Part shown: positions 6,949 to 14,385 of the stretch, piece after piece
Position numbering within the stretch: the first letter of the stretch is position 1
Layout of the letters: each line of letters starts with the position of its first letter
Source of the DNA: Alphaproteobacteria bacterium UBA1002
GTDB taxonomy: Bacteria > Pseudomonadota > Alphaproteobacteria > Rickettsiales > UBA998
Direction of reading: 5' to 3'
NCBI GenBank assembly: GCA_002291845.1
Contig: DBAU01000013.1
Location: 709-15,226 of the forward strand
Length of the DNA: 14,518 nt
Position numbers and translations under genes: made by a program
The notes under the pieces: model-generated
Seen by the model: the letters and a program-made list of their open reading frames with translations, nothing else
Database searches by the model: none
What the model was told of the DNA's origin: nothing

Positions 6949-7887
6949 TTAAAACGGATAATGGTAAGATTTGTCTATGATGAGAAGCGAAAAGACAATG
7001 AATAAATAGAGGATAGAGAATTTGAATAGCCCTATGGCTTTGGCGTCACATGGACGCCACCACAAAGAAGCCGCACGCCTAAGGAAGCCTAACCCTGAAA
7101 GAATAGTACCGCTTAGATAGAGAAGCCCAGAACTCCCAAGCAGCGCGGGCAGCAGAGTCGTGACAACCAACAATACGCTATAGAGAAGAATCTGCCGTCG
7201 CGTCGCACGCTCGCCAGCCACCACGGGCAGCATAGGAACGCCAACATCGCGGTAATCCTGGCATTTATAGAGCGCCAGCGCCCAGAAATGCGGTGGCGTC
7301 CATAGGAAGATGATGAGGAAATAGAGTACAGGCTCCAGTGAGAGGTAAGGCGTCACGGATAGCCAACCAATCATGGGCGGGAAAGCACCTGCTGCACCGC
7401 CAATGACGATATTCTGCACGGTACGTCGCTTGAGGCCCATCGTGTAAAAACAGGCATAGAACCAGATCGCAAATGCCAGCAGGCCTGCGGCACCGATGCC
7501 GCCAACCAGTGAGAGCAGCATGACGGACAACACCGCCAAGATGAGACCGAGGGCCAGCGCATCATCCGGCTGAACACGGCCGGACGGAATCGGCCGTTTG
7601 GCGGTGCGGCGCATCTGCGCGTCAATGTCACGGTCATACCACATATTGATCGCTGCACCTGCCCCAGAGCCAAGCGCGATGGATAAAACCGTGAGTACGC
7701 CAAACAGCGGAGGCAGAGTGCCGGGCGCCATCCACATCCCCACCGCGCCGGTGAACACGACCAGCGACATCACGCCGGGCTTGAGCAGCGTCCAGTAGTC
7801 ACGGATAGAGGCCGCCGCAAATGACGCGTCCTCCGCCAGCGTGGCGGAGGACGGAGTCAGTTCTGATGCGAGTTCCACGGAAGCCAT
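6949..7887 (-). CDS. ctaB: Protoheme IX farnesyltransferase (heme O synthase)
   Basis: This polytopic membrane enzyme adds a farnesyl group to heme B to make heme O, the precursor of heme A in aa3 oxidases. With the ATG at 7887 it has 312 residues. The first Asp-rich motif is NMWYDRDIDAQMRRTAKRP (N81, D85, D89) and the second is QDYRDVGVPM (211-220); both bind the prenyl diphosphate and Mg. About eight to nine hydrophobic helices follow the UbiA-family pattern, including IFLWTPPHFWALALY. The frame extends upstream to 7977 inside coxA, but the ATG at 7887 is preferred because it begins 8 bases after the coxA stop and the earlier start would overlap coxA by about 80 bases. Confidence 0.97.
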   Translation of the reverse strand: MASVELASELTPSSATLAEDASFAAASIRDYWTLLKPGVMSLVVFTGAVGMWMAPGTLPPLFGVLTVLSIALGSGAGAAINMWYDRDIDAQMRRTAKRPIPSGRVQPDDALALGLILAVLSVMLLSLVGGIGAAGLLAFAIWFYACFYTMGLKRRTVQNIVIGGAAGAFPPMIGWLSVTPYLSLEPVLYFLIIFLWTPPHFWALALYKCQDYRDVGVPMLPVVAGERATRRQILLYSVLLVVTTLLPALLGSSGLLYLSGTILSGLGFLRRAASLWWRPCDAKAIGLFKFSILYLFIVFSLLIIDKSYHYPF

Positions 7888-7895
7888 GAGCGGTC

Positions 7896-9515
7896 TTAAT
7901 GAGACGCGCCGCCGGTGATCCGGGGAATACCGGTTTTCTCGAAGGTGTGGAAATCGGGTGGGCTGGGCAGTGTCCACTCGATGGTCTTGGCGCCTTCGCC
8001 CCAGGGATTGTCACCCGCAGGCACGCGATCAATGAACATGCGCGCGACCACATAGAGGAACCACAGCGCCCCGAAGCCTGCGATGTAGGAACCAATCGAG
8101 GAGATATAGTTCCAGTCCGCATAGACATCCGGATAGTCCGGAATCCGGCGCGGCATCCCGGCAAGGCCGAGGAAGTGCTGCGGGAAGAAGGTGAGGTTGG
8201 TACCGATGAAGAACAGCCAGAAATGCACTTTGCCCATCGTCTCGCTATACATGTAGCCCGAGATTTTCGGGATCCAGTAATAGAACGCGGTGAACACACC
8301 AAACAGGGCCCCAAGTGACATCGCGTAATGGAAGTGGGCGACCACGTAGTAAGTGTCGTGCATGTAGATGTCGATCACCGAGTTGGCCAGCACCACACCC
8401 GTCACCCCACCGACCGTGAAAAGGAAGATGAAGCCGATGGCGAACAGCATCGGGGTGTTGAAACGGATGGAACCGCCCCACATGGTGGCAATCCAGCTGA
8501 AAATCTTGATGCCGGTCGGCACCGCGATGATCATGGTGGCAATCATGTAGTAGGCGCGGGTGTCAGGGTCGAGGCCAACGGTGAACATGTGGTGCGCCCA
8601 CACGATGAAGCCCAGGACGCCGATGGAGGACATGGCGTACACCATCCCCAGATAGCCGAAGATCGGCTTCTTGGAGAAGGTGGAAACGACTTCAGAGACA
8701 ATCCCGAAGGCCGGAATAATCAGTACATACACTTCCGGGTGACCGAAGAACCAGAACAGGTGCTGATAAAGCACCGGATCACCGCCGCCCGCCGGCGCAA
8801 AGAAGCTTGTGCCGAAGTTACGGTCGGTCAGCAGCATGGTGATCGCACCGCCGAGCACCGGGAGCGAGAGCAGCAGCAGAAATGCGGTGATGAGAATCGC
8901 CCAGGCGAAGAGCGGCATTTTCTGTAGCGTCAGACCGGGCGCGCGCATGTTGAAGATGGTCACGATGAAGTTGATCGCCCCGAGAATCGAGGAAATACCC
9001 GCCACGTGCAGCGCGAAGATGGCCAGATCCACGGCGATTTCATCATGCGAGATGACCGACAGCGGCGGATAGAGCGTCCAGCCCGTGCCGGCACCCTGAC
9101 CGATCAGCGTGGCGCCCAGGGCGAGCAGCATCGCCGGCACCAGCAGCCAGAAGCTGATATTGTTGAGGCGCGGGAAGGCCATATCCGGTGCCCCGATCAT
9201 GATAGGCACGAACCAGTTGCCAAACCCGCCGATCAGCGCCGGCATGATGAGGAAGAACACCATCATCAGCGCATGCGCCGTCACGAAGGTGTTATAGAGC
9301 TGATAGTTACCCAGAAACACCTGGTCACCAGGCTGCATCAGCTCCATGCGGATGACGATGGAGAGCGCCGCACCGGAAAGACCGGCAAAGACAGCGTAAA
9401 ACAGGTACAGCGTACCAATATCCTTATGGTTGGTGGACAACAGCCAGCGGCGCCAGCCCGTCGGGGCGTGGTGGCCATGATGCGCGTGATCGGCATGAGC
9501 GGCAATGGTGGTCAT
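7896..9515 (-). CDS. coxA: Cytochrome c oxidase subunit I (aa3 type)
   Basis: This is the catalytic subunit holding heme a, heme a3 and CuB; it reduces O2 and pumps protons. The 539 residues have twelve expected helices. All key residues are present: H81 (heme a ligand), D111 in GAPDMAFPR (D-channel entry), H259-P-E261-V-Y263 (CuB ligand, D-channel glutamate, cross-linked Tyr), H308 and H309 (CuB), K337 in TGIKIFSW (K-channel), and H394/H396 in VVAHFHY (heme a3 and heme a ligands). The D- and K-channel residues place it with A-type, mitochondrial-like oxidases. The N-terminus is His-rich (six His in residues 7-16). It lies 39 bases after coxB and 8 bases before ctaB. Confidence 0.99.
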   Translation of the reverse strand: MTTIAAHADHAHHGHHAPTGWRRWLLSTNHKDIGTLYLFYAVFAGLSGAALSIVIRMELMQPGDQVFLGNYQLYNTFVTAHALMMVFFLIMPALIGGFGNWFVPIMIGAPDMAFPRLNNISFWLLVPAMLLALGATLIGQGAGTGWTLYPPLSVISHDEIAVDLAIFALHVAGISSILGAINFIVTIFNMRAPGLTLQKMPLFAWAILITAFLLLLSLPVLGGAITMLLTDRNFGTSFFAPAGGGDPVLYQHLFWFFGHPEVYVLIIPAFGIVSEVVSTFSKKPIFGYLGMVYAMSSIGVLGFIVWAHHMFTVGLDPDTRAYYMIATMIIAVPTGIKIFSWIATMWGGSIRFNTPMLFAIGFIFLFTVGGVTGVVLANSVIDIYMHDTYYVVAHFHYAMSLGALFGVFTAFYYWIPKISGYMYSETMGKVHFWLFFIGTNLTFFPQHFLGLAGMPRRIPDYPDVYADWNYISSIGSYIAGFGALWFLYVVARMFIDRVPAGDNPWGEGAKTIEWTLPSPPDFHTFEKTGIPRITGGASH

Positions 9516-9554
9516 GGTGCGTACTCTTTGTTTCGTGTTAGTTCCGTAAATTCA

Positions 9555-10469
9555 TTATTGGTTGGCAGCGAGCTTTGGCTCAGACGGGATCGCCAAGCCA
9601 TCAAGGGCATAATTCCCGCCTTTGGCGCGCTCAATCCACTGCTTGAACACCTCCGGCTCCACCGCGCGGATCTCAATCGGCATAAAGCCATGATAGACGC
9701 CGCACAGCTCAGAGCACTGGCCGTAGTAGATGCCGGGCTTCTCTACGCGGAACCAGGTTTCGTTCAGGCGCCCCGGCACAGCGTCGGTCTTCACCCCATA
9801 CGACGGCATGGCCCAGCTGTGAATCACGTCATTACCGGTAACTTGCACGCGTACTGTGGTATTGACAGGCACCACGACCGGATTATCCACGGAGAGCAGA
9901 CGGATCTGACCCTTGGCTGGATCGATGTCCTTGTCCGGAATCATCCGGCTTTCATAAGCCACACCCTCAAATTCCGGATATTCGTAACCCCAGTACCACT
10001 GGTAACCGGTGACTTTCAGCGTCATGTCCGGCTTTTCGATCGTGTACATGAGGTTGTGCAGGCGCAGAGATGGAATCGCAATTCCGATGAGGATCAGGAT
10101 GGGAATAGTGGTCCATACCACTTCCACCAGCGTATTGTGGGTAACCTTGCTCGGCACTGGGTTACGTTTCTCGCTGAAGCGCACGCACACATAAAATAAC
10201 AACGCCATCACGATGACGGAAATCACCACGCAAATGGCGAGCAACTCATTGTTATGCAGGCTTTGAATACCTTTTTGTACCGGTGTGGCCGCTTCTTGCA
10301 TTCCCAATTGCCAGGGCTTGGCATACCCCTTCACAATTCCATCTGTTGCCTCGCGAGCCGGGTTCGTATCCATTGCCGCGGCAGATAGCGGAGTGAGGGT
10401 CAGCATCAATACCGCGAAACCGTGCGCGAATGCCTGTTTGCCTTTTGCTATGCAATCACCTAGTGTCAT
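9555..10469 (-). CDS. coxB: Cytochrome c oxidase subunit II (CuA subunit)
   Basis: This subunit accepts electrons from cytochrome c through the binuclear CuA centre in its periplasmic domain. The 304 residues start with a Sec-type signal (hydrophobic 17-32, AAA before M33). Two membrane helices follow (about 76-96 and 114-135), then VTGYQWYWGYEYP (153-165), the aromatic electron-entry strip. CuA ligands are complete: H217, C252, E254, C256, H260 and M263 in QCSELCGVYHGFM. There is no C-terminal cytochrome c domain. The ATG at 10469 has AGGA 6 bases upstream. It is the first gene of the oxidase block and diverges from tldD. Confidence 0.98.
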   Translation of the reverse strand: MTLGDCIAKGKQAFAHGFAVLMLTLTPLSAAAMDTNPAREATDGIVKGYAKPWQLGMQEAATPVQKGIQSLHNNELLAICVVISVIVMALLFYVCVRFSEKRNPVPSKVTHNTLVEVVWTTIPILILIGIAIPSLRLHNLMYTIEKPDMTLKVTGYQWYWGYEYPEFEGVAYESRMIPDKDIDPAKGQIRLLSVDNPVVVPVNTTVRVQVTGNDVIHSWAMPSYGVKTDAVPGRLNETWFRVEKPGIYYGQCSELCGVYHGFMPIEIRAVEPEVFKQWIERAKGGNYALDGLAIPSEPKLAANQ

Positions 10470-10600
10470 CGATAATCCTATGTTTTCTGTCTGTCCGCCG
10501 GGCCTGTTGGCACAGGGCCAGAAAGAAATATAATGAAAAAATTATATATAGTAAACCACCCAGCCGGGTGATTTTCGCCTTACACATAACGGAACTCGAT
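10470..10600. promoter_or_regulatory. Divergent promoter region between coxB and tldD
   Basis: This 131-base gap separates divergent genes and holds the AT-rich core at about 10521-10555. That core must carry the promoters of both the oxidase block and tldD. On the minus strand a TATAAT (10546-10541) could be the coxB -10 box, but no convincing -35 is seen upstream of it. A short hairpin with arms caccc (10557-10561) and gggtg (10566-10570) lies in the tldD leader. Confidence 0.6.
10507..10534 (+). promoter_or_regulatory. Candidate sigma70-type promoter for tldD
   Basis: TTGGCA (10507-10512) is followed after 16 bases by a perfect TATAAT (10529-10534). Transcription would begin near 10541, leaving a leader of about 60 bases before the tldD ATG at 10601. 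The spacing and boxes are good, but the region also serves coxB in the other direction, so the assignment is by sequence match only. Confidence 0.5.
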
Positions 10601-12046
10601 ATGAAAACCAAGCCCCTCGCGGATGATTTCTTCTTTGCCCCCACCGGAATGGACGCCAGCGCCGTCGAGCGTATCGTTTCAGACGCACTGCATGGCATGG
10701 ATGATGGCGAGCTGTTCATGGAGTATGTGCAGTCAGAAAGCCTGGTGTTTGACGATGGACGGCTACGCAATGCGTCGTTTGATACCACACAGGGCTTTGG
10801 CTTACGCTCAGTGTCGGGCGAAACGGTGGGCTTTGCGCATGCCAACCGTATGGACGAGCAGGCGTTGCGTCACGCCGCTGATACCGTGCAGGCGATTCAA
10901 CGCAGCGGCGCGCAGGGCGGGCCGCTGAACCTCACGCCCAACGCCGCACCCGCGGCGCTGTATGCACCAGAGAATCCGATTCACGAGGTCGCCTTCGCGG
11001 AAAAAGTGGCACTGCTGTCAGAAATCGACCGCTATCTGCGCGCTAAGGAGCCGTGCATCAAGCAGGTCTCCATCTCGCTGTTCGGCGAATGGCAGGTGAT
11101 CGAGGTCATGCGCCCCGGCGAGGCACGCATCCGCGACATCCGCCCGCTGGTGCGCCTGAATGTCTCGGTGATGGTGGAGAAAAACGGGCGGATGGAAACC
11201 GGTTCCTATGGTGCCGGGGGCCGCGTGGGATACGCGGAGTACATCACGCCCAAAAACTGGAAAAAACAGGCGGATGAGGCACTGCGCCAGGCGCTGGTGA
11301 ATCTGGAATCACGCCCCGCCCCTGCCGGGGAAATGCCGGTGGTGCTCGGCCCCGGCTGGTGCGGGATCCTGCTGCATGAGGCCGTCGGGCATGGCCTGGA
11401 GGGCGATTTCAACCGCAAGGGTACGTCGACCTTCTCAAACCGCATTGGCGAGCGGGTCGCCGCCCCCGGGGTCACCGTGCTCGATGACGGCACGCTGGAG
11501 GGACGGCGCGGCTCGCTCACCGTCGATGATGAGGGCACCCCCGCGGCCGCCACCGTGCTGATTGAAGACGGGATTCTCAAAGGCTACATGCAGGACCGCA
11601 TGAATGCCCGGCTGATGAACATGCCGCTGACCGGCAATGGGCGCCGCCAGGGCTTTAACCATCTGCCCATGCCACGCATGACCAATACCTACATGCAAAA
11701 CGGCACCTACGCGCCGGAGGAGCTGATCAAGGGCATCGACCGCGGCGTCTATGCGGTGAATTTCGGCGGCGGGCAGGTGGATATCACCTCCGGCAAGTTC
11801 GTGTTCTCCGCCGCGGAGGCGTACCTGATCGAAGGCGGCAAAGTGACGCATCCGCTCAAAGGCGCCACACTTATCGGCAACGGGCCAGAGGTCATGCAGC
11901 GGATCACGGCACTGGGGAATGACACCCGGCTGGATACCGGTATCGGTACCTGCGGTAAAGCGGGACAAAGCGTGCCCGTGGGCGTCGGCCAGCCCTCGCT
12001 GCTGATTGACCGGATCACCATCGGTGGGACCGATATGGCGGCGTAA
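10601..12046 (+). CDS. tldD: Metalloprotease TldD (TldD/PmbA family)
   Basis: TldD works with TldE/PmbA as a zinc-dependent protease that cleaves unfolded peptides, known for microcin B17 maturation and CcdA turnover. The 481 residues match the usual length. The metal site HEAVGH (H259, E260, H264) is present, along with the downstream GEGDF-like LEGDFNRKG segment, GRRQGFNHLPMPRMTNTYM, NFGGGQVDITSGKFVF and GIGTCGKAGQSVPVGVGQP, with C451 as the third zinc ligand. The frame opens earlier, at 10430, but the ATG at 10601 gives the normal N-terminus and has GGAA 6 bases upstream. No tldE/pmbA partner is seen in the window. Confidence 0.97.
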   Translation: MKTKPLADDFFFAPTGMDASAVERIVSDALHGMDDGELFMEYVQSESLVFDDGRLRNASFDTTQGFGLRSVSGETVGFAHANRMDEQALRHAADTVQAIQRSGAQGGPLNLTPNAAPAALYAPENPIHEVAFAEKVALLSEIDRYLRAKEPCIKQVSISLFGEWQVIEVMRPGEARIRDIRPLVRLNVSVMVEKNGRMETGSYGAGGRVGYAEYITPKNWKKQADEALRQALVNLESRPAPAGEMPVVLGPGWCGILLHEAVGHGLEGDFNRKGTSTFSNRIGERVAAPGVTVLDDGTLEGRRGSLTVDDEGTPAAATVLIEDGILKGYMQDRMNARLMNMPLTGNGRRQGFNHLPMPRMTNTYMQNGTYAPEELIKGIDRGVYAVNFGGGQVDITSGKFVFSAAEAYLIEGGKVTHPLKGATLIGNGPEVMQRITALGNDTRLDTGIGTCGKAGQSVPVGVGQPSLLIDRITIGGTDMAA

Positions 12047-12136
12047 AACGCCCGCCAGCTGTCGCGGGAACGTCACACCCCCGTCACGAAATTGACACAT
12101 CGGTGAGGTATCACACCGGGCAAAAAGGCATTGCCC

Positions 12137-12955
12137 ATGACATCCTCCTCTGATGGCTCGTTCCTTCCCGGCCAGCATGATGCAGCGGCGCTTAGCCCGC
12201 TGCATGCTGTCTTGCAGCGGCCGATGGCAGACTTCACCGTGGAAGAACTGCGCAAGATGTACGGGCCGCTTACGCGTGCGGTGTTAGCTCGTCCGAAGAT
12301 TTCCGCGATCGACATGCCGGAAAGCACCACCTATTTCCCCGTGTATGCCTCCCTGCTGCAACTAAGCGATGCCCTACGGGGATGGTGCCGGGAGCAGCAA
12401 ATGACCCGTCTTCAGTGTCAGGCGCATCGGGCAGGTGCGATGACTGACAACGCATGGCGAGCAACCCTCGAACAAGGCTGGGAGATTCTGGCCACCGCCA
12501 AGGCCTGCCCGGCGAAATGGGTACAAGAAGCGGCCACCCGTATGGAAACGGTGGTGTTACATGCACTGGATGAGGTGCATACATCGCAGGCCGAACGGCT
12601 TCGACCCGCCGAGCGTTTCCAGCAGCCACTTACCACGCTATCGGCCCGTCACGTTTATACGATTGAACGGCGGCTTCATTTAGAATGGCTTGGTTTAGGC
12701 GAGCATCTCAGCGGCCAGGAAGTTGAGAGGGCCGCCGGGGCATATCCGGACCTCACAAAGCTGGCGGAGGCGTTGATGAGCGCCTCCGATGCGGTAGAGA
12801 CTGAATATAAGAAGTCAGGCAAGGCCGGGGATGCCGATGACCCCACCGAAATCGAACGGCGTGCAGACGTGTGCTATCAGAATTTTTTGAATGATTCTCC
12901 AGAGCAACGGTCGGCGCTCGAAGAAGGCTGGACGATTATCGCCAGGGCAAAATAG
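12137..12955 (+). CDS. Unrecognised helical protein with two diverged repeats, ended by an in-frame UAG
   Basis: From the ATG at 12137 the product has 272 residues. It is predicted soluble, largely helical and Trp-containing, with no signal peptide or membrane segment. Two diverged repeats of roughly 135-150 residues are visible. Matching points are P29/P164, SDAL (77-80) with SDAV (217-220), and LEQGWEILATAK (111-122) with LEEGWTIIARAK (261-272). In repeat one the sequence continues through WVQEAATRMETVV. In repeat two the stop codon falls immediately after the matching Lys, and the same frame continues with the matching segment. The protein is therefore likely truncated by a recent nonsense change, or read through. 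A perfect TTGACA lies at 12092-12097 but no good -10 follows. I do not recognise the family. It lies 90 bases after tldD, on the same strand. Confidence 0.75.
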   Translation: MTSSSDGSFLPGQHDAAALSPLHAVLQRPMADFTVEELRKMYGPLTRAVLARPKISAIDMPESTTYFPVYASLLQLSDALRGWCREQQMTRLQCQAHRAGAMTDNAWRATLEQGWEILATAKACPAKWVQEAATRMETVVLHALDEVHTSQAERLRPAERFQQPLTTLSARHVYTIERRLHLEWLGLGEHLSGQEVERAAGAYPDLTKLAEALMSASDAVETEYKKSGKAGDADDPTEIERRADVCYQNFLNDSPEQRSALEEGWTIIARAK

Positions 12956-13069
12956 CATAGCGATCCCAGCGTACAGAAAGTCGGGCGGCTGATGGAAAGC
13001 GTCATCCGGTTGACCACGCTGGAGCGCCCGCAACCGGGCCGGAACGGCGGCATGGAGCGGTTGGTTTAG
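12956..13069 (+). pseudogene. In-frame continuation of the upstream gene beyond its UAG codon
   Basis: Directly after the TAG at 12953-12955 the same frame stays open for 37 codons to another TAG at 13067-13069. The translation continues the second repeat without a gap: the segment SVQKVGRLMESVIRLTTLE lines up with WVQEAATRMETVVLHALDE of repeat one (V-Q, M-E and V at matching positions). Base composition stays GC-rich up to 13069 and turns AT-rich just after. This fits a former C-terminus cut off by one base change (TAG is one step from CAG, AAG, GAG, TGG, TCG or TTG), or an extension made by readthrough. Confidence 0.6.
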
Positions 13070-13281
13070 GGAACTTTACTTAGATTTTACATCTGGCACT
13101 AAAGTTCTAAAGGGAGATCACTTTGTTCCCCTTTCTCATCGTTTTTCTGCAGAATCCACGCACCACATAAATCAATGAATAGATTAGAAATTTGCATCTC
13201 TCCAATAATATTTATTAACTTAATAAAGTGTTAACTAATTTCTGCCAATGTTAATGTAGAATTATAGAAAAGGAGTTATTA
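13070..13281. other. AT-rich intergenic stretch with several inverted repeats
   Basis: Composition drops abruptly from GC-rich to AT-rich after 13069. The stretch contains an 8-base inverted repeat gaacttta/taaagttc (13071-13078 with 13100-13107) and a weak terminator-like hairpin aaaggg/cccttt (13109-13114 with 13129-13134). It also has a 7-base-arm palindrome tttatta-act-taataaa (13211-13227) and several gttaa repeats near 13230 and 13250. No credible gene was seen. A TAGAAT at 13257-13262 could be a -10 box for the next gene, but no -35 matches at the right distance. Confidence 0.5.
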
Positions 13282-13518
13282 ATGGGCTTACAAGGACCAC
13301 CTCTTCCGTCTAATGAACAAGAACTTGCACGTGCGCTAGTCACTTGCGTAAGAGAACATAGAAATGTTTTAGGGGCACTTGAACAGGTAAAGAATTCCAC
13401 CCCTCCTGAGCTTCATGGCGGATTGCACGACATAGCAGCGCACTTAAGTGAGCGACAGACTGCGTGCTTGCAATCAGCCGCTAATACACCGGTAAGAGAT
13501 TCTGGAAGAGGACGATAG
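13282..13518 (+). CDS. Small hypothetical protein in an AT-rich island
   Basis: The ATG at 13282 has a strong AGGAG 6 bases upstream, and an excellent intrinsic terminator lies 36 bases past the stop, so this is very probably a real single-gene transcript. The product has 78 residues: a short Pro-rich start (GPPLPSNEQE), two predicted amphipathic helices (about 10-36 and 42-65, the second with GGLHDIAAHLSERQ), and a basic end RDSGRGR. It has two Cys (27 and 61) and no signal or membrane segment. I recognise no family. Its codon use and the surrounding DNA are more AT-rich than its neighbours, suggesting acquisition from elsewhere. Confidence 0.7.
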   Translation: MGLQGPPLPSNEQELARALVTCVREHRNVLGALEQVKNSTPPELHGGLHDIAAHLSERQTACLQSAANTPVRDSGRGR

Positions 13519-13553
13519 CCTTCTGATCTCATATTTGAGAGTGTAATATTTAG

Positions 13554-13590
13554 AAAGGCTGTTGTAATGAACATTATAACAGCCTTTTTT
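13554..13590 (+). terminator. Strong rho-independent terminator
   Basis: The arms aaaggctgttgtaat (13554-13568) and attataacagccttt (13573-13587) form a 15-base-pair stem with a single G-U wobble and a GAAC loop, running into six T residues (13585-13590). It ends the small gene at 13282. The mtgA stop is only about 18 bases further on, transcribed from the other side, and the minus strand of the stem is followed by a partial T-run, so it may act in both directions. Confidence 0.9.
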
Positions 13591-13607
13591 GCTAGCTTGG
13601 GTAATTA

Positions 13608-14312
13608 TCAATCAGACCCGCACCCTATTTCTAACTTCTGGGCTTCCATTCGGGCGCGCAGAGCGGCGGCCAACGCGCGGTGCGCCGGACTGGGGCGTGC
13701 GGGATTCCGGCGCAGCGGATCCGGTAAGGCGGTGATGAGCAACGCTGCCTGCTCCTTGGTCAGCTCGGAAGCGGAACGACCAAAATACTGCTGTGCCGCG
13801 GCTTCCACGCCAAACACCCCTTCCCCCCATTCGGCCATGTTGAGGTAAATCTCCAGCATCCGACGCTTGGACCACACGGCGCTGAGCCAATAGGCCAGCG
13901 GGATTTCCAGCCCTTTACGCAGATACGAGCGCCCATGCCAGAGATAAAGATTTTTCGCGGTCTGCATGGGGATGGTGGAGGCCCCGCGCGCGGGGCCGTC
14001 CCGATCGGTCGCAGCGACCACCTTGCCCATCTCCGCCCAATCCACCCCGCGGTGCTGGCAATAGCGCGCATCCTCGGCCGTAATGGTCATGGCTGGGAGC
14101 AGCGAACCCATCTCTTCCAGCGGCAGGGCGTAGCGCTCCACCGACTGCCCGCTTAGCCAGCGTGCCCACATCAAGGTGGAGGGCGGCGCGACAAACCATG
14201 CCAGCCCCGGCAACACGCCGAGCAGGAAAAACGCGGGAAGCAACATCCGGCGCAGCAGGCGCCTCAGGTGCTGCGGCCACCGGCGTTGAGAAGATTTTCG
14301 ACGCGTCGCCAT
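13608..14312 (-). CDS. mtgA: Monofunctional biosynthetic peptidoglycan transglycosylase
   Basis: This membrane-anchored GT51 enzyme polymerises lipid II into glycan strands in the periplasm. The 234 residues match the family length. A basic N-terminus (1-22) precedes one membrane helix (about 24-42). Motif one is ITAEDARYCQHRGVDW with catalytic E80 and H87. Motif two is ARGASTIPMQTAKNLYLW (108-125), where GASTIPMQ replaces the more usual GGSTISQQ. The RKGLEIPLAYWLSAVWSKRRMLEIYLNMAEWGEGVFGVEAAAQQYFG block is typical, with the second Glu region intact. There is no transpeptidase domain. The ATG at 14312 lacks a clear Shine-Dalgarno sequence. The upstream region is largely repeat DNA and no promoter was identified. 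Confidence 0.96.
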   Translation of the reverse strand: MATRRKSSQRRWPQHLRRLLRRMLLPAFFLLGVLPGLAWFVAPPSTLMWARWLSGQSVERYALPLEEMGSLLPAMTITAEDARYCQHRGVDWAEMGKVVAATDRDGPARGASTIPMQTAKNLYLWHGRSYLRKGLEIPLAYWLSAVWSKRRMLEIYLNMAEWGEGVFGVEAAAQQYFGRSASELTKEQAALLITALPDPLRRNPARPSPAHRALAAALRARMEAQKLEIGCGSD

Positions 14313-14385
14313 CCAATGTTCTTACGCCATTTTCTGCGCAAGGCGAAGGACTCGCTGATAAGAGGCCGGGTACCGCTCTTTTTCC

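Noticed and set aside
8328..8927. A charged, His/Glu/Arg-rich plus-strand frame of 199 codons
   Set aside because: It is the antisense of coxA membrane helices, which typically give such charged, low-complexity shadows.
9006..10199. A 397-codon open frame on the plus strand
   Set aside because: It lies antisense across coxA and coxB, which are complete with all metal ligands. It is a composition shadow.
12092..12097. Perfect TTGACA before the 12137 gene as a promoter
   Set aside because: No acceptable -10 hexamer lies 15-19 bases downstream. The sequence there is GC-rich.
13109..13134. aaaggg/cccttt hairpin as a terminator of the 12137 gene
   Set aside because: The stem is six pairs with a 14-base loop, and the T-run begins only several bases later, so support is too weak for a separate entry.
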